A stretch of 64,000 nucleotides of DNA. Source: Acidisoma sp. PAMC 29798 (lineage in GTDB: Bacteria; Pseudomonadota; Alphaproteobacteria; Acetobacterales; Acetobacteraceae). The notes under the pieces are model-generated. The model did no database searches, was not told the origin of the DNA, and saw only the letters and a list, made by a program, of their open reading frames with translations. The position numbers and the translations under genes were made by a program. The stretch spans positions 2,909,001-2,973,000 of the forward strand of contig NZ_CP126994.1 of assembly GCF_030252425.1 (NCBI RefSeq), read 5' to 3'. This document shows, one piece after another, positions 24,577-32,755 of this stretch. The first letter of the stretch is position 1, and each line of letters starts with the position of its first letter.

Positions 24577-25733
24577 ACGCTGGGTGCCACGACACGGTCG
24601 AGCACCCAGTTGTCCAGACTATGGACCAGCGGTTCCATGATCGAGAAACGTCCGACCCGCGCGAAGGGCGAGCGTAAACCCTGCTGCTGCAATTCGGAGA
24701 TGACATTGTCTTCGGGAATCGATCGGTCCCATCGCTTGTAGTAGCGCTGCACGACTTCTTCGAAGTCGGGCCGCTCGGTGATAGCCTTTGGAAAGCAGGC
24801 GCCGGAAATGAGATGCATATGCTCCGGCCCGCGCGGATGCACTTCCAGCCACCACATGCAGTCGAAGGTCAGCGCCAGCATCGTGCCCGGATAGATCAGA
24901 ATGTAATAGGTACCTTCTGCGCTCGGCCCGGTCAGCGTCGGCAGATAGGGGAAGCCGGTATCGCCGGCTTCCAGCGCGCGGCTGCCTTCATGCTTGGTAT
25001 AGAGCCCCGACCATTGACCGGTCTCCCCATACAGCGGCGGCGAGATAGTGCGCTTTTGCCGCTGGATGGTTTTCGCGTGCACGGTGGGCACATGATAGGC
25101 CTCCATCGCATTCTCGACGTAGATCTTCCAATTACAGGCGATGTCCCAGGTCTTGCGACGCACGCAGACCATGTTCTCCAGATCATAGGCGGCGAGAAGT
25201 TCTGGAAGTTCCCCGAGAAAGCTGGCGAGATCGGGTACCGAGGGATCGAAGCAGAGGAACAGGAAGCCGCCCCAGCTTTCCAGACGAAATTCATCGAGAC
25301 CGAAATCCGCCGTCTCGAAACAGGCGGTGTCTTCCATTTCGGGCGCGCCGCGCAGGGCGCCTTTCAGATCATAGGTCCAGCTATGATAGGGGCAGCGGAT
25401 CGCCGCAATCTCCCCCTCGCCTTCCAGCAAGCGGGCACCGCGGTGGCGGCAGGTATTGGCGAAGGCTCGCAGACGACCATCCTTGCCATGCACCACCGCG
25501 ACGGGAATGCCGGCGAAATCGAGCGTGAAATACTGGCCCGGCTGGGCCACACGCGCCGCGCGGCCGATGAAGTTCCAGGTCTTGCCAAAGATCTTCTCGA
25601 CCTCGGCTGCATAGAAACCAGGCGTCGTATAAGTCCAGGGCGGCATGGTCTCCGCCTCCAGCAAAGGACGGCGCACCGCCTGGAAATGCTCGGGCGACAA
25701 GGGATTCTCGGGCGGCAGCCAGCGTGGTGTCAT
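24573..25733 (-). CDS. Rieske non-heme iron oxygenase, alpha subunit
   Basis: A 386-residue ring-hydroxylating-type oxygenase. The Rieske domain has C95-R-H97 and C114-P-Y-H117. The catalytic domain has E-N-A-M-E-A-Y-H-V-P-T-V-H at residues 207-219, giving iron ligands His214 and His219. The residue that bridges Rieske and iron sites between subunits is Glu211, where most of the family has Asp. The carnitine monooxygenase CntA also uses Glu there. That places it near quaternary-amine demethylating or cleaving oxygenases (CntA, GbcA type) rather than arene dioxygenases. No reductase gene is adjacent, so electrons must come from elsewhere. It is the first gene of a four-gene operon and is divergent from PhyH. 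The substrate is unknown. Confidence 0.85.
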   Translation of the reverse strand: MTPRWLPPENPLSPEHFQAVRRPLLEAETMPPWTYTTPGFYAAEVEKIFGKTWNFIGRAARVAQPGQYFTLDFAGIPVAVVHGKDGRLRAFANTCRHRGARLLEGEGEIAAIRCPYHSWTYDLKGALRGAPEMEDTACFETADFGLDEFRLESWGGFLFLCFDPSVPDLASFLGELPELLAAYDLENMVCVRRKTWDIACNWKIYVENAMEAYHVPTVHAKTIQRQKRTISPPLYGETGQWSGLYTKHEGSRALEAGDTGFPYLPTLTGPSAEGTYYILIYPGTMLALTFDCMWWLEVHPRGPEHMHLISGACFPKAITERPDFEEVVQRYYKRWDRSIPEDNVISELQQQGLRSPFARVGRFSIMEPLVHSLDNWVLDRVVAPSV

Positions 25734-25808
25734 GAGTATGAGCCTGATTCCTGCATGTCGTCCGCTTCTTGCATGTCAATCGTGTTGCATCGCCTGTCGC
25801 GTTGTGTA

Positions 25809-25819
25809 CAGTATGCAGA
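25809..25819. promoter_or_regulatory. Putative GntR operator, site A
   Basis: CAGTATGCAGA is a near-palindromic 11-mer in the divergent Rieske/PhyH promoter region. It is 35 bp before the PhyH start and 75 bp from the Rieske start. It matches CWGTATRCAGA, also found at sites B (32745-32755, opposite strand) and C (46350-46360). The FadR-subfamily GntR protein at 29.4-30.1 kb is the candidate binder. Confidence 0.5.
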
Positions 25820-25854
25820 CCGGATTTCAACAGGTCAAACGGAGATCGCTTCAG

Positions 25855-26754
25855 ATGTCTGCCACCGCAACCAGGCTCACGACGGACGCCGCCCCGACCA
25901 CGACACGCCCGATCACACCGCGCGAGATCGCCTTGTTCGAGCGGGATGGTTTCGTGATCCTGCCGGGCTTCTTCAGCGATGCCGAAGTGGCCCCGCTGCG
26001 GGAGACCTGCACGGCGGACCCCACCTTGGGCGGTCGTCTGCGCGCGGTCGCGGACAGCACCGGCAATGCCCAGGAAGTCATCGGCTGGACCGCCTTCACC
26101 GATGATTATCTCGGCGTGGTTCCGCGCATGGCGCGCCTTGTCGATGGCGCCGACGCCCTGCTCGGCAAGCCGTCCTATCACTGGCACTCAAAGCTTTCGA
26201 TGAAGGCGCCGCATACCGCCGGCCGCTGGGACTGGCACCAGGATTATCCGTACTGGTACGACGAAGGCTGCATGAAGCCCGATATGCTAACCTGCATGAT
26301 CGCCATCGACCGCGTGACCAAGACCAATGGCTGCGTGACGCTGGTGCCGGGATCGTATCTCTATGGCCGCGTCAATCACGTTCAGGTCGGCGAAGCGAGC
26401 GGCTGCGACCCCGTGCGCCTCGAACTCATGCTGAAGGCGCTTCCGCTGGTCCCGGTCGAGCTGGAGCCGGGCGATGCCTGCTTCTTCCATGGCAATACGC
26501 TGCATGCGTCGAGCGGCAATACCTCCGACTTCCCGCGCACCGTGCTCCATTGCTCCTACAACACGATCGAAAACTCGCCCTTCCTTGAGGAAGGCCAGGA
26601 GCATCACAAATATAAGCCCTTCAGCAAGCTGCCGGACTCCGTGCTTGTCGACCACGCGTGGAAAGACATCTACAAGAACCACGAGTTCAACAAGGCGCGC
26701 GTCGCCGATGGAAAGACCAACAGCTATGGCTATAAGGTCGTCAGCAGGATGTAA
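25855..26754 (+). CDS. Phytanoyl-CoA dioxygenase (PhyH) family protein
   Basis: A 299-residue Fe(II)/2-oxoglutarate-type dioxygenase on the double-stranded beta-helix fold. FERDGFVILPGFFSDAEV at about residues 29-46 is the usual PhyH N-terminus. The metal site is H-x-D in WDWHQDYPYW, with the distal His in FHGNTLHASS and the 2-oxoglutarate Arg in FPRTVLHCSYN. It should hydroxylate a small organic substrate and release succinate and CO2. I use the ATG at 25855, with GGAGA upstream; the open frame extends left without coding character. The stop overlaps the next start by one base (TAATG). Site A lies just upstream. It is the partner of the divergent Rieske operon. Confidence 0.87.
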   Translation: MSATATRLTTDAAPTTTRPITPREIALFERDGFVILPGFFSDAEVAPLRETCTADPTLGGRLRAVADSTGNAQEVIGWTAFTDDYLGVVPRMARLVDGADALLGKPSYHWHSKLSMKAPHTAGRWDWHQDYPYWYDEGCMKPDMLTCMIAIDRVTKTNGCVTLVPGSYLYGRVNHVQVGEASGCDPVRLELMLKALPLVPVELEPGDACFFHGNTLHASSGNTSDFPRTVLHCSYNTIENSPFLEEGQEHHKYKPFSKLPDSVLVDHAWKDIYKNHEFNKARVADGKTNSYGYKVVSRM

Positions 26755-27830
26755 TGGCTGAAATTCTCGACGGGATCCGCTTCCACGCGGCTGAGCTTGA
26801 GAGTTTCGTCGGGACTTTGTTCACGCGGATGGGGGCACCAGCGCCCACCGCGAGTGCCGTCGCCCGGGCCGTCACGGCGGCCTCGGCACGCGGCTTCGAC
26901 ACCCACGGCGTGCGCCTGGTTCCCTATTACGCGTCGCTCGTCACGGGCCGTCGTGTCAATCTCGCGGCCAATCTGGTCTTCACCCGCCGCGCCCCCGCCG
27001 TGGGTCATCTCGATGCCGATGACGGCTTTGGCCATATCGCGAGCTTTCGCGCTATCGATGAGGCCATCGCGATGGCCAAGGAGACCGGCGTCGCTGTCGT
27101 GGCTGTCGGACGCTCCTCCCATCACGGTGCAACCGGCACTTACACCCATTACGCCGCCGAGCAGGGCTTCGCCGCTATCGGCATGACCAATTCGCCGCCG
27201 ATCGTCGTGCCGCATGACGGGACAACGCCGTTCTTCGGCACCAATCCTCTGAGTTTCGCGCTGCCGGTGGAGGGTGAGACCCCGCTGCTACTCGACATGG
27301 CGACCAGCAGCATGCCGCTGAACCGTGTGGAACTTCGCCAGGCCGTTGGCAGTGTGCTGCCGCTGGGTGTCGCGATCGACAGTACGGGCGCCGAGACCAC
27401 CGACCCGGCGGCGGTCGTGGCGCTGCTGCCGCTGGGCGGCACCGTTTTCGGCCATAAGGGTGCGGGATTGGCGGCGATGGTCGATGTGCTGTGCTCGGTC
27501 TTCACCGGCATGCCGCATGGCAATCAGCTGCCGCGTAGCGCTGACGCCGGCATCCATGATTGGCCCTCCGTCGGGCATTTCTTCATCGTTATGAATCCCG
27601 CCGTGTTCCAGGCGCTGGCTGCCTTCAATGGCGGTGTGACGCGCTTCCTCGACGATCTGCGCAGCCAGCCGGCGCGCGATGGCGCCACCATCATGGCGCC
27701 GGGCGATGTGGAGAAGGGCATGGCACGGGAGCGCGCGGCGGAAGGCGTTCCGATCGATCGGCTGAGTTGGGCGAAGATTTCGGCCCTCGCTGAGGAGTTT
27801 GGGTGCGACGTGCCGGTGGCGGTTAATTAG
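26754..27830 (+). CDS. Ldh family (malate/L-lactate/ureidoglycolate-type) dehydrogenase
   Basis: A 358-residue member of the non-Rossmann Ldh2/YlbC-type NAD(P) oxidoreductases, which include L-malate, L-sulfolactate, ureidoglycolate and delta-1-piperideine-2-carboxylate reductases. Marks: DTHGVRLVPYY with the catalytic His (residues about 44-54), GRSSHHGATGTYTHYA, TNSPPIVVPHDG, FFGTNPLSFALP and GHKGAGLAAMVD. It would reduce or oxidise a 2-oxo/2-hydroxy acid or cyclic imine. It is coupled to the PhyH dioxygenase by a one-base overlap. The substrate is unknown. A dioxygenase followed by a 2-hydroxyacid dehydrogenase mirrors the Rieske plus D-2-hydroxyacid dehydrogenase pair on the other strand. 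Confidence 0.87.
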   Translation: MAEILDGIRFHAAELESFVGTLFTRMGAPAPTASAVARAVTAASARGFDTHGVRLVPYYASLVTGRRVNLAANLVFTRRAPAVGHLDADDGFGHIASFRAIDEAIAMAKETGVAVVAVGRSSHHGATGTYTHYAAEQGFAAIGMTNSPPIVVPHDGTTPFFGTNPLSFALPVEGETPLLLDMATSSMPLNRVELRQAVGSVLPLGVAIDSTGAETTDPAAVVALLPLGGTVFGHKGAGLAAMVDVLCSVFTGMPHGNQLPRSADAGIHDWPSVGHFFIVMNPAVFQALAAFNGGVTRFLDDLRSQPARDGATIMAPGDVEKGMARERAAEGVPIDRLSWAKISALAEEFGCDVPVAVN

Positions 27831-27857
27831 TCTTCGTCATCTCCATTTAATTTCGTC

Positions 27858-27950
27858 ATTCGCGGACTTGATCCGCGAACCTACCCGCTATGGCGCCCAA
27901 ACATCGTCATGGCGCCGCAACGGGTAAGTCCCCGGGTCAAGCCCGGGGAT
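27858..27950. repeat. Paired palindromes (intergenic repeat copy 3)
   Basis: A 23-nt hairpin at 27858-27880 (TTCGCGGA stem, CTTGA loop region) and another at 27928-27950 (TCCCCGGG stem, TCAAG loop region) are flanked by CGTCATT and GGATGAC. This matches copies 1 and 2. The longer spacer contains its own inverted pair, TACCCG against CGGGTA and TGGCGCC against GGCGCC, so the whole element could fold into one large cruciform. It lies between the convergent Ldh-family and aldolase genes. Confidence 0.8.
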
Positions 27951-27972
27951 GACAATTATGTTCCGAGACGCC

Positions 27973-28737
27973 TCAACCCCGCCAAGTCGGATCGACGGCA
28001 TCGAGCAGCCGTAGCATCGCCGGCCACATGCGCTGCCCCGCGAGCGGCGGATTGAAAGCGCTGGTATATTGCGGCATCGTCGCTTCCACCACCTCCGGCG
28101 ACGGATGCAGAATCGGCCGGCCGCTGGCCAGCACATCCATCTGCACCTGCGCCGCCTGCTCCAGATAATACGTGAAGTAGAACGAAGCGGGAATATTCGC
28201 GCCGACCGTCAACAAGCCATGATTGCGCAACACCAGCGCGACATTGCCGGCGATGTCGCGGTTGAGGCGCGCACCTTCTTCCATGTTGAAGGCAATGCCT
28301 TCGTACTCATGGTAGCCGATGCGCTTGTGGAACTCGATGGCGAATTGGTTGATCGGCATCAGACCGTCCTGCAAGCAGGACATCGCGACCCCTGCGCGCG
28401 TATGCGTGTGGATGACGCAGTTAATGTCGGGATTGGCGGCGAGGATGGCGCCGTGAATGACGAAGCCGGCGGCATTGGCGGGGTAGCGATCATTGCCAAC
28501 GACGCGGCCTGCGAAATCGAGTTTCACCAGCACGTCCGGCGTAATTTCCCGAAACAGCAGGCCGAAGGGATTGATCAGGAAGGCGTCCTCGCCCGGCACC
28601 CGCACCGAGGCATGGGTGAAGATCAGATCATCCATTTTAAAATAGGCGAGAAGACGGTAAACCGCTGCGAGATGAAGCCGCACCTCACCCTCCGATTGCA
28701 TCGGAATGATTTTGGATGGGGCATCCTTGATGATCAT
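27973..28737 (-). CDS. Class II aldolase/adducin family protein
   Basis: A 254-residue class II aldolase-fold protein. The first metal-site His is in IFTHASVRVPG, the His pair is in CVIHTHTRAG (residues about 109-118), and the last His is in LRNHGLLTVG. These zinc enzymes cleave or decarboxylate sugar phosphates or small hydroxy-ketoacids (fuculose aldolase and 3-oxo-tetronate-phosphate decarboxylase types). The 36-bp gap to the divergent DUF1028 gene must hold both promoters. It is in the middle of the accessory catabolic region, so a carbon-carbon cleavage step is plausible. The exact substrate is not readable. An ATG at codon 13 (MQSEGEV) is an alternative start. Confidence 0.82.
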   Translation of the reverse strand: MIIKDAPSKIIPMQSEGEVRLHLAAVYRLLAYFKMDDLIFTHASVRVPGEDAFLINPFGLLFREITPDVLVKLDFAGRVVGNDRYPANAAGFVIHGAILAANPDINCVIHTHTRAGVAMSCLQDGLMPINQFAIEFHKRIGYHEYEGIAFNMEEGARLNRDIAGNVALVLRNHGLLTVGANIPASFYFTYYLEQAAQVQMDVLASGRPILHPSPEVVEATMPQYTSAFNPPLAGQRMWPAMLRLLDAVDPTWRG

Positions 28738-28773
28738 GATTGAAAACTTCCACTCTCTATACGGAGGATCGCT

Positions 28774-29421
28774 ATGACATTCTCGATCGTGGCGCGCTGC
28801 GCCGAGACCGGTCGGCTAGGGGTCGCGGTCGCCACGGCGAGCCTCGCGGTGGGTGGGCGCTGCCCCTACGCCATGAGTGGCGTCGGCGCAGTGACGACGC
28901 AAAATCGGACCCACCCGATGATCGGCCCGCGCGTGCTGGAACTGCTGCGCGATGGCGTGGCTGCGCAGGACGCGGTGGAGGCGGCGGCAACGGCCTTCCC
29001 CTTCCCCGAATGGCGCCAGGTCGCGGTTGTGGATTTCAAAGGTGGGGTCGGCGTTTTCCACGGCGCAGACTGTTCCGGCGTGCATGCGGAGGCCCGGGGC
29101 GCGGGCGTGGTGGCGCTCGGCAATCTGCTGCAAACCGATGCCGTGCCCGGCGCGATGATTGCGGCCTTCGAGGCGACGGTGGGGATGTTGGAAGATCGGC
29201 TGCTCGCCGGCCTCGCCGGCGGTCTCGCGGCCGGTGGTGAGGTCAACCCCCTGCAATCGGCGGCGCTGCTGGTAGTGGATGGCGACCCCTTCCCCTTCAC
29301 CAATCTGCGCGTCGATTGGGATGGCGCGGCACCGCTGGAGACACTGCAAGCGCTGTGGCAAAAATGGCGCCCGGTGGCGGGGACCTACCGCACCTGGGCG
29401 GTCGATCCGTCGAGCGTTTAG
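28774..29421 (+). CDS. DUF1028 family protein
   Basis: A 215-residue DUF1028 protein starting MTFSIVARCAETGRLGVAVAT. This fold is like Ntn-hydrolases of the proteasome type, and family members are often called putative peptidases or amidases without firm evidence. Family marks include GRCPYAMSGVGAVTTQ, VVDFKGGVGVFHG and LVVDGDPFPFTNLRVDW. The start has CGGAGG 7 bp upstream. It is convergent with the GntR gene, 17 bp apart. In other genomes DUF1028 genes often sit with M20 peptidases and transporters, which fits the M20-HpaB-GntR operon beside it. The reaction is unknown. Confidence 0.82.
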   Translation: MTFSIVARCAETGRLGVAVATASLAVGGRCPYAMSGVGAVTTQNRTHPMIGPRVLELLRDGVAAQDAVEAAATAFPFPEWRQVAVVDFKGGVGVFHGADCSGVHAEARGAGVVALGNLLQTDAVPGAMIAAFEATVGMLEDRLLAGLAGGLAAGGEVNPLQSAALLVVDGDPFPFTNLRVDWDGAAPLETLQALWQKWRPVAGTYRTWAVDPSSV

Positions 29422-29438
29422 CGAAGACGGCGCCGCGA

Positions 29439-30116
29439 TCAAACCGGTTCGACCCGGAAGAGCAAATCATAGGTGCGGCGAAGGTGTTCGCGAATCGCCT
29501 TCTCCGCCGTGTCGGGGTCGCGGTCGCGAATCGCTTCGGCGATGCGGCCGTGATCGTCGATGACCGTGCGGGTTTCACTGGGCGTATAGCGCTGAAGGCT
29601 GCGCGGGCTCGCGAAGAGTTCGCGGTAGTCGCTGACGAGACGTTCAAGGCGCGGCGCGCGGGCGGCGGTGGTGATCGCCATATGGAATTCGAGATTGAGC
29701 TGCGCCCGCGTCTCGACATCCGTGGGATCGGCATCGCGGCTTGCCTGCGCAAGGTCGAGGATGCGGGCAATTTCCTCATCCGTGGCACGCAGCGCCGCGA
29801 GCCGGGCGGCACAGCCCTCGATCGCCTCGCGGATATAGTAGATGTCGGTGAGTTCCAGGCTTGGATCGACGACTTCGATGCCGGAGCCTTTGGCGGCACG
29901 CACGAGACCATCCTTGGCCAGACGCGCAAAAGCCTCGCGCACCGGGGTGCGGCTGATGCCGAACATGGCGGCGATCGCGACTTCGGTCAGCCGCTCACCA
30001 GGGCGAAACTCCCCATCGATGATGGCCCGCCTCAGCCGGTCATAGGCCTGTTCGGAATTGGTCTTCGGCGTTTCGATCCGCCACTGGCTTGATGGACTCT
30101 GGCTCGATGTGCTCAT
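29439..30116 (-). CDS. GntR family (FadR subfamily) transcriptional regulator
   Basis: A 225-residue regulator. The N-terminal winged helix (residues about 20-85) has EQAYDRLRRAIIDGEFRPGE and MFGISRTPVREAFARL. The C-terminal all-helical FCD ligand domain (about 90-215) has the metal/ligand positions Asp, His and His in EFHMAITTAA and IDDHGRI-type segments. Such proteins usually repress nearby catabolic genes until an organic acid binds. The start ATG 30116 overlaps the HpaB stop by 4 bp, so it is the third gene of the M20-HpaB-GntR operon. The motif at this operon's start codon (site B), repeated at sites A and C, is its likely operator, implying autoregulation. Confidence 0.9.
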   Translation of the reverse strand: MSTSSQSPSSQWRIETPKTNSEQAYDRLRRAIIDGEFRPGERLTEVAIAAMFGISRTPVREAFARLAKDGLVRAAKGSGIEVVDPSLELTDIYYIREAIEGCAARLAALRATDEEIARILDLAQASRDADPTDVETRAQLNLEFHMAITTAARAPRLERLVSDYRELFASPRSLQRYTPSETRTVIDDHGRIAEAIRDRDPDTAEKAIREHLRRTYDLLFRVEPV

Positions 30117-31594
30117 GCAGCCTCGTCGCACGAAGCGCGCATCTCAGGAAGATCGAAACCGGCCATCATCCGCGCCCGCGCCAGGGCGGCGTCCCGGTCA
30201 TAGGTCGCAAACAGGGCGGCTTCCTGCGCGAAGACCGGCGTTTCCGCGAAAAGTTGATAGGCCTGGGTCCGGCCGGCATAGGAGGAGGCGGTCAATTCCC
30301 GCGCCAGATGCATGACCTTCAGGCGCACCTCGGCATCATTGCCGGCAACGCGGAAGAACTTGCGGACATCGGCGCCGATCTCAGGATGATCGAGCATCGC
30401 ATGATCTGGCAACATCACCACCTGCCCGCCCGCGATTTCCCGCAGGTAATGGACCATCTCGTTATAGGTCTGCGAGCAATAGACGCGGCCGGCATTCTGG
30501 ATCGCCTGATTGGGCATGACATAGCCTGAGCGCGTGGTCTGGCAAGCGGTTTCGGACGCGATGAGGAAGGCTTCGATCGACTGCTTGAAGACCATGATCT
30601 GGCTGATCTTGGAGCGGATGACCGGAATGCCGATGGTGCCCGATTGCTCGGCGATCAGGAGGGCCGTGCCGACCAGCAGATCGGCCTTGGCAAGGCAACG
30701 CGTGAGATAGCCCTGCGCCGCCCAACGCGCGAATTCGCTGCGCATCAAGGCTGCGAGTTCGGGCTTGCGGCTGAAAATAACGTCGTCCCACGGTACGAGG
30801 ACATTGTCGAAGACGATCAAGGTGTCGATCTCATCGAACTTCGCCGTGATCGGATGATCCCGCTCGGAGGCGTGGCCCGCGCCGCCCGCCGTCAATGGCA
30901 TGCGGCAGATATGGCGCACGCCTGGTGCGTTGAGTTTGACGATGCAAGACACCGCATAGTCACGGTTATCGGGAACCCAGTTACCGACGGTCGGTTTGAT
31001 GAAAGCGACATGGGCATAGGGCGCGCCGGTTTCGAACTTGGCACCGCTGATGACGATGCCTTCATCGGTTTCCTTGACGACGCGCAGATAAAGGTCGGGG
31101 TCGTCTTGCTCGAACGGTTGCTTTGAGCGGTCACCCTTGGGGTCGGTGTTGCCGCTGGTCATGAACAGGTTTTCGCGCTGCAAACGCTCCAGCCAAGCAG
31201 CGCCATTGCGGCGATAGCGCAGGTCGAAACGGTCAAAGAGATCGCCGCGATCCTTGATCACGAACAAGGGCGATACGGTTTCATCGCCAAACCGGTCCAT
31301 CGTCGAGCAGACCTGCCGCAGAACTGTGCTGGTCATTTGCCGACGCAAGACGAGGTCTTCCCGCGTCTCCGGGATTTTATAGAAGCGCGAGCCGCGCCCG
31401 CCTTCCGGCAAGGCGAAGGTCATCACCTCCCGATATTCGGGGTCGTGATGCAGATCATAGATCTGCGACACGGCATCGACCATCGGCGCGAAGGCGGGAT
31501 GCGTCGTCACATCCGCGACCGCCTCACCGCCGATCCAGATACGGCGGCCATCTTTCAGGCTGGCACGATACTCGGCACCCGTCATCAATCCCAT
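30113..31594 (-). CDS. 4-hydroxyphenylacetate 3-monooxygenase (HpaB) family oxygenase
   Basis: A 493-residue FADH2-dependent monooxygenase of the HpaB/PvcC/4-hydroxybutyryl-CoA-dehydratase-like acyl-CoA dehydrogenase fold. It starts MGLMTGAEYRASLKDGRRIW, the family N-terminus. It continues with TGAPYAHVAFIKPTVG in the flavin-contacting sheet and LIVFDNVLVPWDDVIF, followed by a helical C-terminal domain. It would hydroxylate a phenol or similar ring using reduced flavin from a separate reductase, which is not encoded next to it. The start ATG 31594 overlaps the M20 stop by 10 bp, with GGGAGCC in front. Pairing with an amide-cleaving M20 enzyme suggests an N-acylated or amide-linked phenolic substrate; this is inference. 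Confidence 0.87.
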   Translation of the reverse strand: MGLMTGAEYRASLKDGRRIWIGGEAVADVTTHPAFAPMVDAVSQIYDLHHDPEYREVMTFALPEGGRGSRFYKIPETREDLVLRRQMTSTVLRQVCSTMDRFGDETVSPLFVIKDRGDLFDRFDLRYRRNGAAWLERLQRENLFMTSGNTDPKGDRSKQPFEQDDPDLYLRVVKETDEGIVISGAKFETGAPYAHVAFIKPTVGNWVPDNRDYAVSCIVKLNAPGVRHICRMPLTAGGAGHASERDHPITAKFDEIDTLIVFDNVLVPWDDVIFSRKPELAALMRSEFARWAAQGYLTRCLAKADLLVGTALLIAEQSGTIGIPVIRSKISQIMVFKQSIEAFLIASETACQTTRSGYVMPNQAIQNAGRVYCSQTYNEMVHYLREIAGGQVVMLPDHAMLDHPEIGADVRKFFRVAGNDAEVRLKVMHLARELTASSYAGRTQAYQLFAETPVFAQEAALFATYDRDAALARARMMAGFDLPEMRASCDEAA

Positions 31595-32751
31595 GCGCCG
31601 GCTCCCGAAAGTGTGGTTATCAGTCCGGCCAAGACGGCCGCGCGATCGAACAGACTGTCCAGCGGAATACGCTCTCGCCGGCTACAGGAGTCGAAACAGA
31701 TCGGCCCGAGGCCGTCCAGTGTCGGGCGACCGAGGGCGGCGGCGAAACTGCCATCCGACCCGCCGCCGCTTTCGACCGCCGGATAGTCGAGGCCCAGCGC
31801 CGTGGCCGTTGCCAGTGCCGCCGCATACAGGCCAGCACTGGCGGAGGTCGGGAAGGCCGGGCGGGTGATGCCGCCGGTCATGGAAATCCGTACACGCGGA
31901 TCACGCAGGGCCAGCACGAGGTCACGCACACGGCCCAGCAGCGCCTCGGCCCTCTCCGCCGTGCGCGCGCGCAAATCGATATGCATCTCACAATCCTGGG
32001 GCACGACCTGACGGGCATCGCCGCCGCGCAGAATGCCGATGCTGATGACATCGCCGGTGGCGGCATCGCTCAGCGCTTCCAAAGGCGCCACCTTGGCCGC
32101 CAGTTCCGCGAGGGCGCTGGCGCCCTCCGCCTTGTTGACGGTATGAGCAGAGCGCCCCTCGGCGCGCACGACGATGGCGCCCACCGCGCCGCGCCCCACG
32201 ACCACGGCGCCATTGGCCCGCGCCGGTTCCAGCACCAGCACCCAGTCTGCCGCACGCGCCTCCGCCTCAATCCAGGTGCGGGAGGCGGCGGAACCGACTT
32301 CCTCATCGGGCACCAAGACGTGGCGGATTTCGCCAATGCCGTCGAAGCCGCTGTCGATCAGCGCCTCGACCGCGGCATGGGCCATGACGAGGCCGCCCTT
32401 CATATCACCCACGCCCGGTCCGCTCGCCATGCCATCCGCCTCGGCATAGCGCCAATCCCGCAGGCTCTCATTCGGCCAGACGGTATCGAGATGGCCGAGG
32501 ATCATCACCCTGCCCCGTCCGCCGAACTGCCGTGTAAAGGTCCGCTGCGCCCCGAAGCCCGGCAGGGCGCGCCGCTCACTGGTAAAACCAAGCGGCTCCC
32601 ACAAACCCGCGACCGCATCGCCGACCGCATCGACGGCCGCCGCGTCATGGGAACCGGCAGCGAGGTTCACGAGGGTTTCGAGACGAGCCGCGATAACATG
32701 CGGGCGAGAGACGATCGCCGCGCGGAGGCTCGCTGGTGATGTACTCTGCAT
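31585..32751 (-). CDS. M20 family metallopeptidase (glutamate carboxypeptidase-like)
   Basis: A 388-residue M20 di-zinc amidohydrolase. The catalytic set is visible: GHLDTVWP with a zinc His and Asp (residues about 86-93), GVGDMKGG with the bridging Asp and VPDEEVGS with the general-base Glu. A dimerisation domain (about 180-290) and a C-terminal zinc His region follow. It is closest in layout to carboxypeptidase G2/ArgE-type enzymes that cut N-acyl amino acids. First gene of the M20-HpaB-GntR operon. The ATG at 32751 has no ribosome site. A possible -10 (TATAGG) lies about 9-14 bp upstream, so the mRNA may be leaderless, and the operator-like site B covers the start codon. Confidence 0.88.
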   Translation of the reverse strand: MQSTSPASLRAAIVSRPHVIAARLETLVNLAAGSHDAAAVDAVGDAVAGLWEPLGFTSERRALPGFGAQRTFTRQFGGRGRVMILGHLDTVWPNESLRDWRYAEADGMASGPGVGDMKGGLVMAHAAVEALIDSGFDGIGEIRHVLVPDEEVGSAASRTWIEAEARAADWVLVLEPARANGAVVVGRGAVGAIVVRAEGRSAHTVNKAEGASALAELAAKVAPLEALSDAATGDVISIGILRGGDARQVVPQDCEMHIDLRARTAERAEALLGRVRDLVLALRDPRVRISMTGGITRPAFPTSASAGLYAAALATATALGLDYPAVESGGGSDGSFAAALGRPTLDGLGPICFDSCSRRERIPLDSLFDRAAVLAGLITTLSGAGAWD

Positions 32752-32755
32752 ACAG
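32745..32755. promoter_or_regulatory. Putative GntR operator, site B, overlapping a start codon
   Basis: On the minus strand the sequence is CTGTATGCAGA, an exact match to CWGTATRCAGA. Its central ATG (32751-32749) is the start codon of the M20 gene. It is flanked by a further inverted GTA/TAC, giving a near-palindrome over 32741-32760. Binding here would block both transcription start and, if the mRNA is leaderless, the first codons. Confidence 0.55.

Noticed and set aside
26754-27830. Ldh-family gene as ureidoglycolate dehydrogenase of allantoin use
   Set aside because: No allantoinase, ureidoglycine or urease genes are nearby. The family has many substrates and the sequence alone does not decide.
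29439-30116. GntR protein as regulator of the carnitine operon
   Set aside because: The carnitine genes have their own divergent CdhR-like regulator, and I saw no CWGTATRCAGA motif in the 6680-6770 gap.
30113-31594. HpaB as part of a 4-hydroxyphenylacetate pathway
   Set aside because: No hpaC reductase, meta-cleavage dioxygenase or hpa operon genes are in the window. Only the family level is supported.
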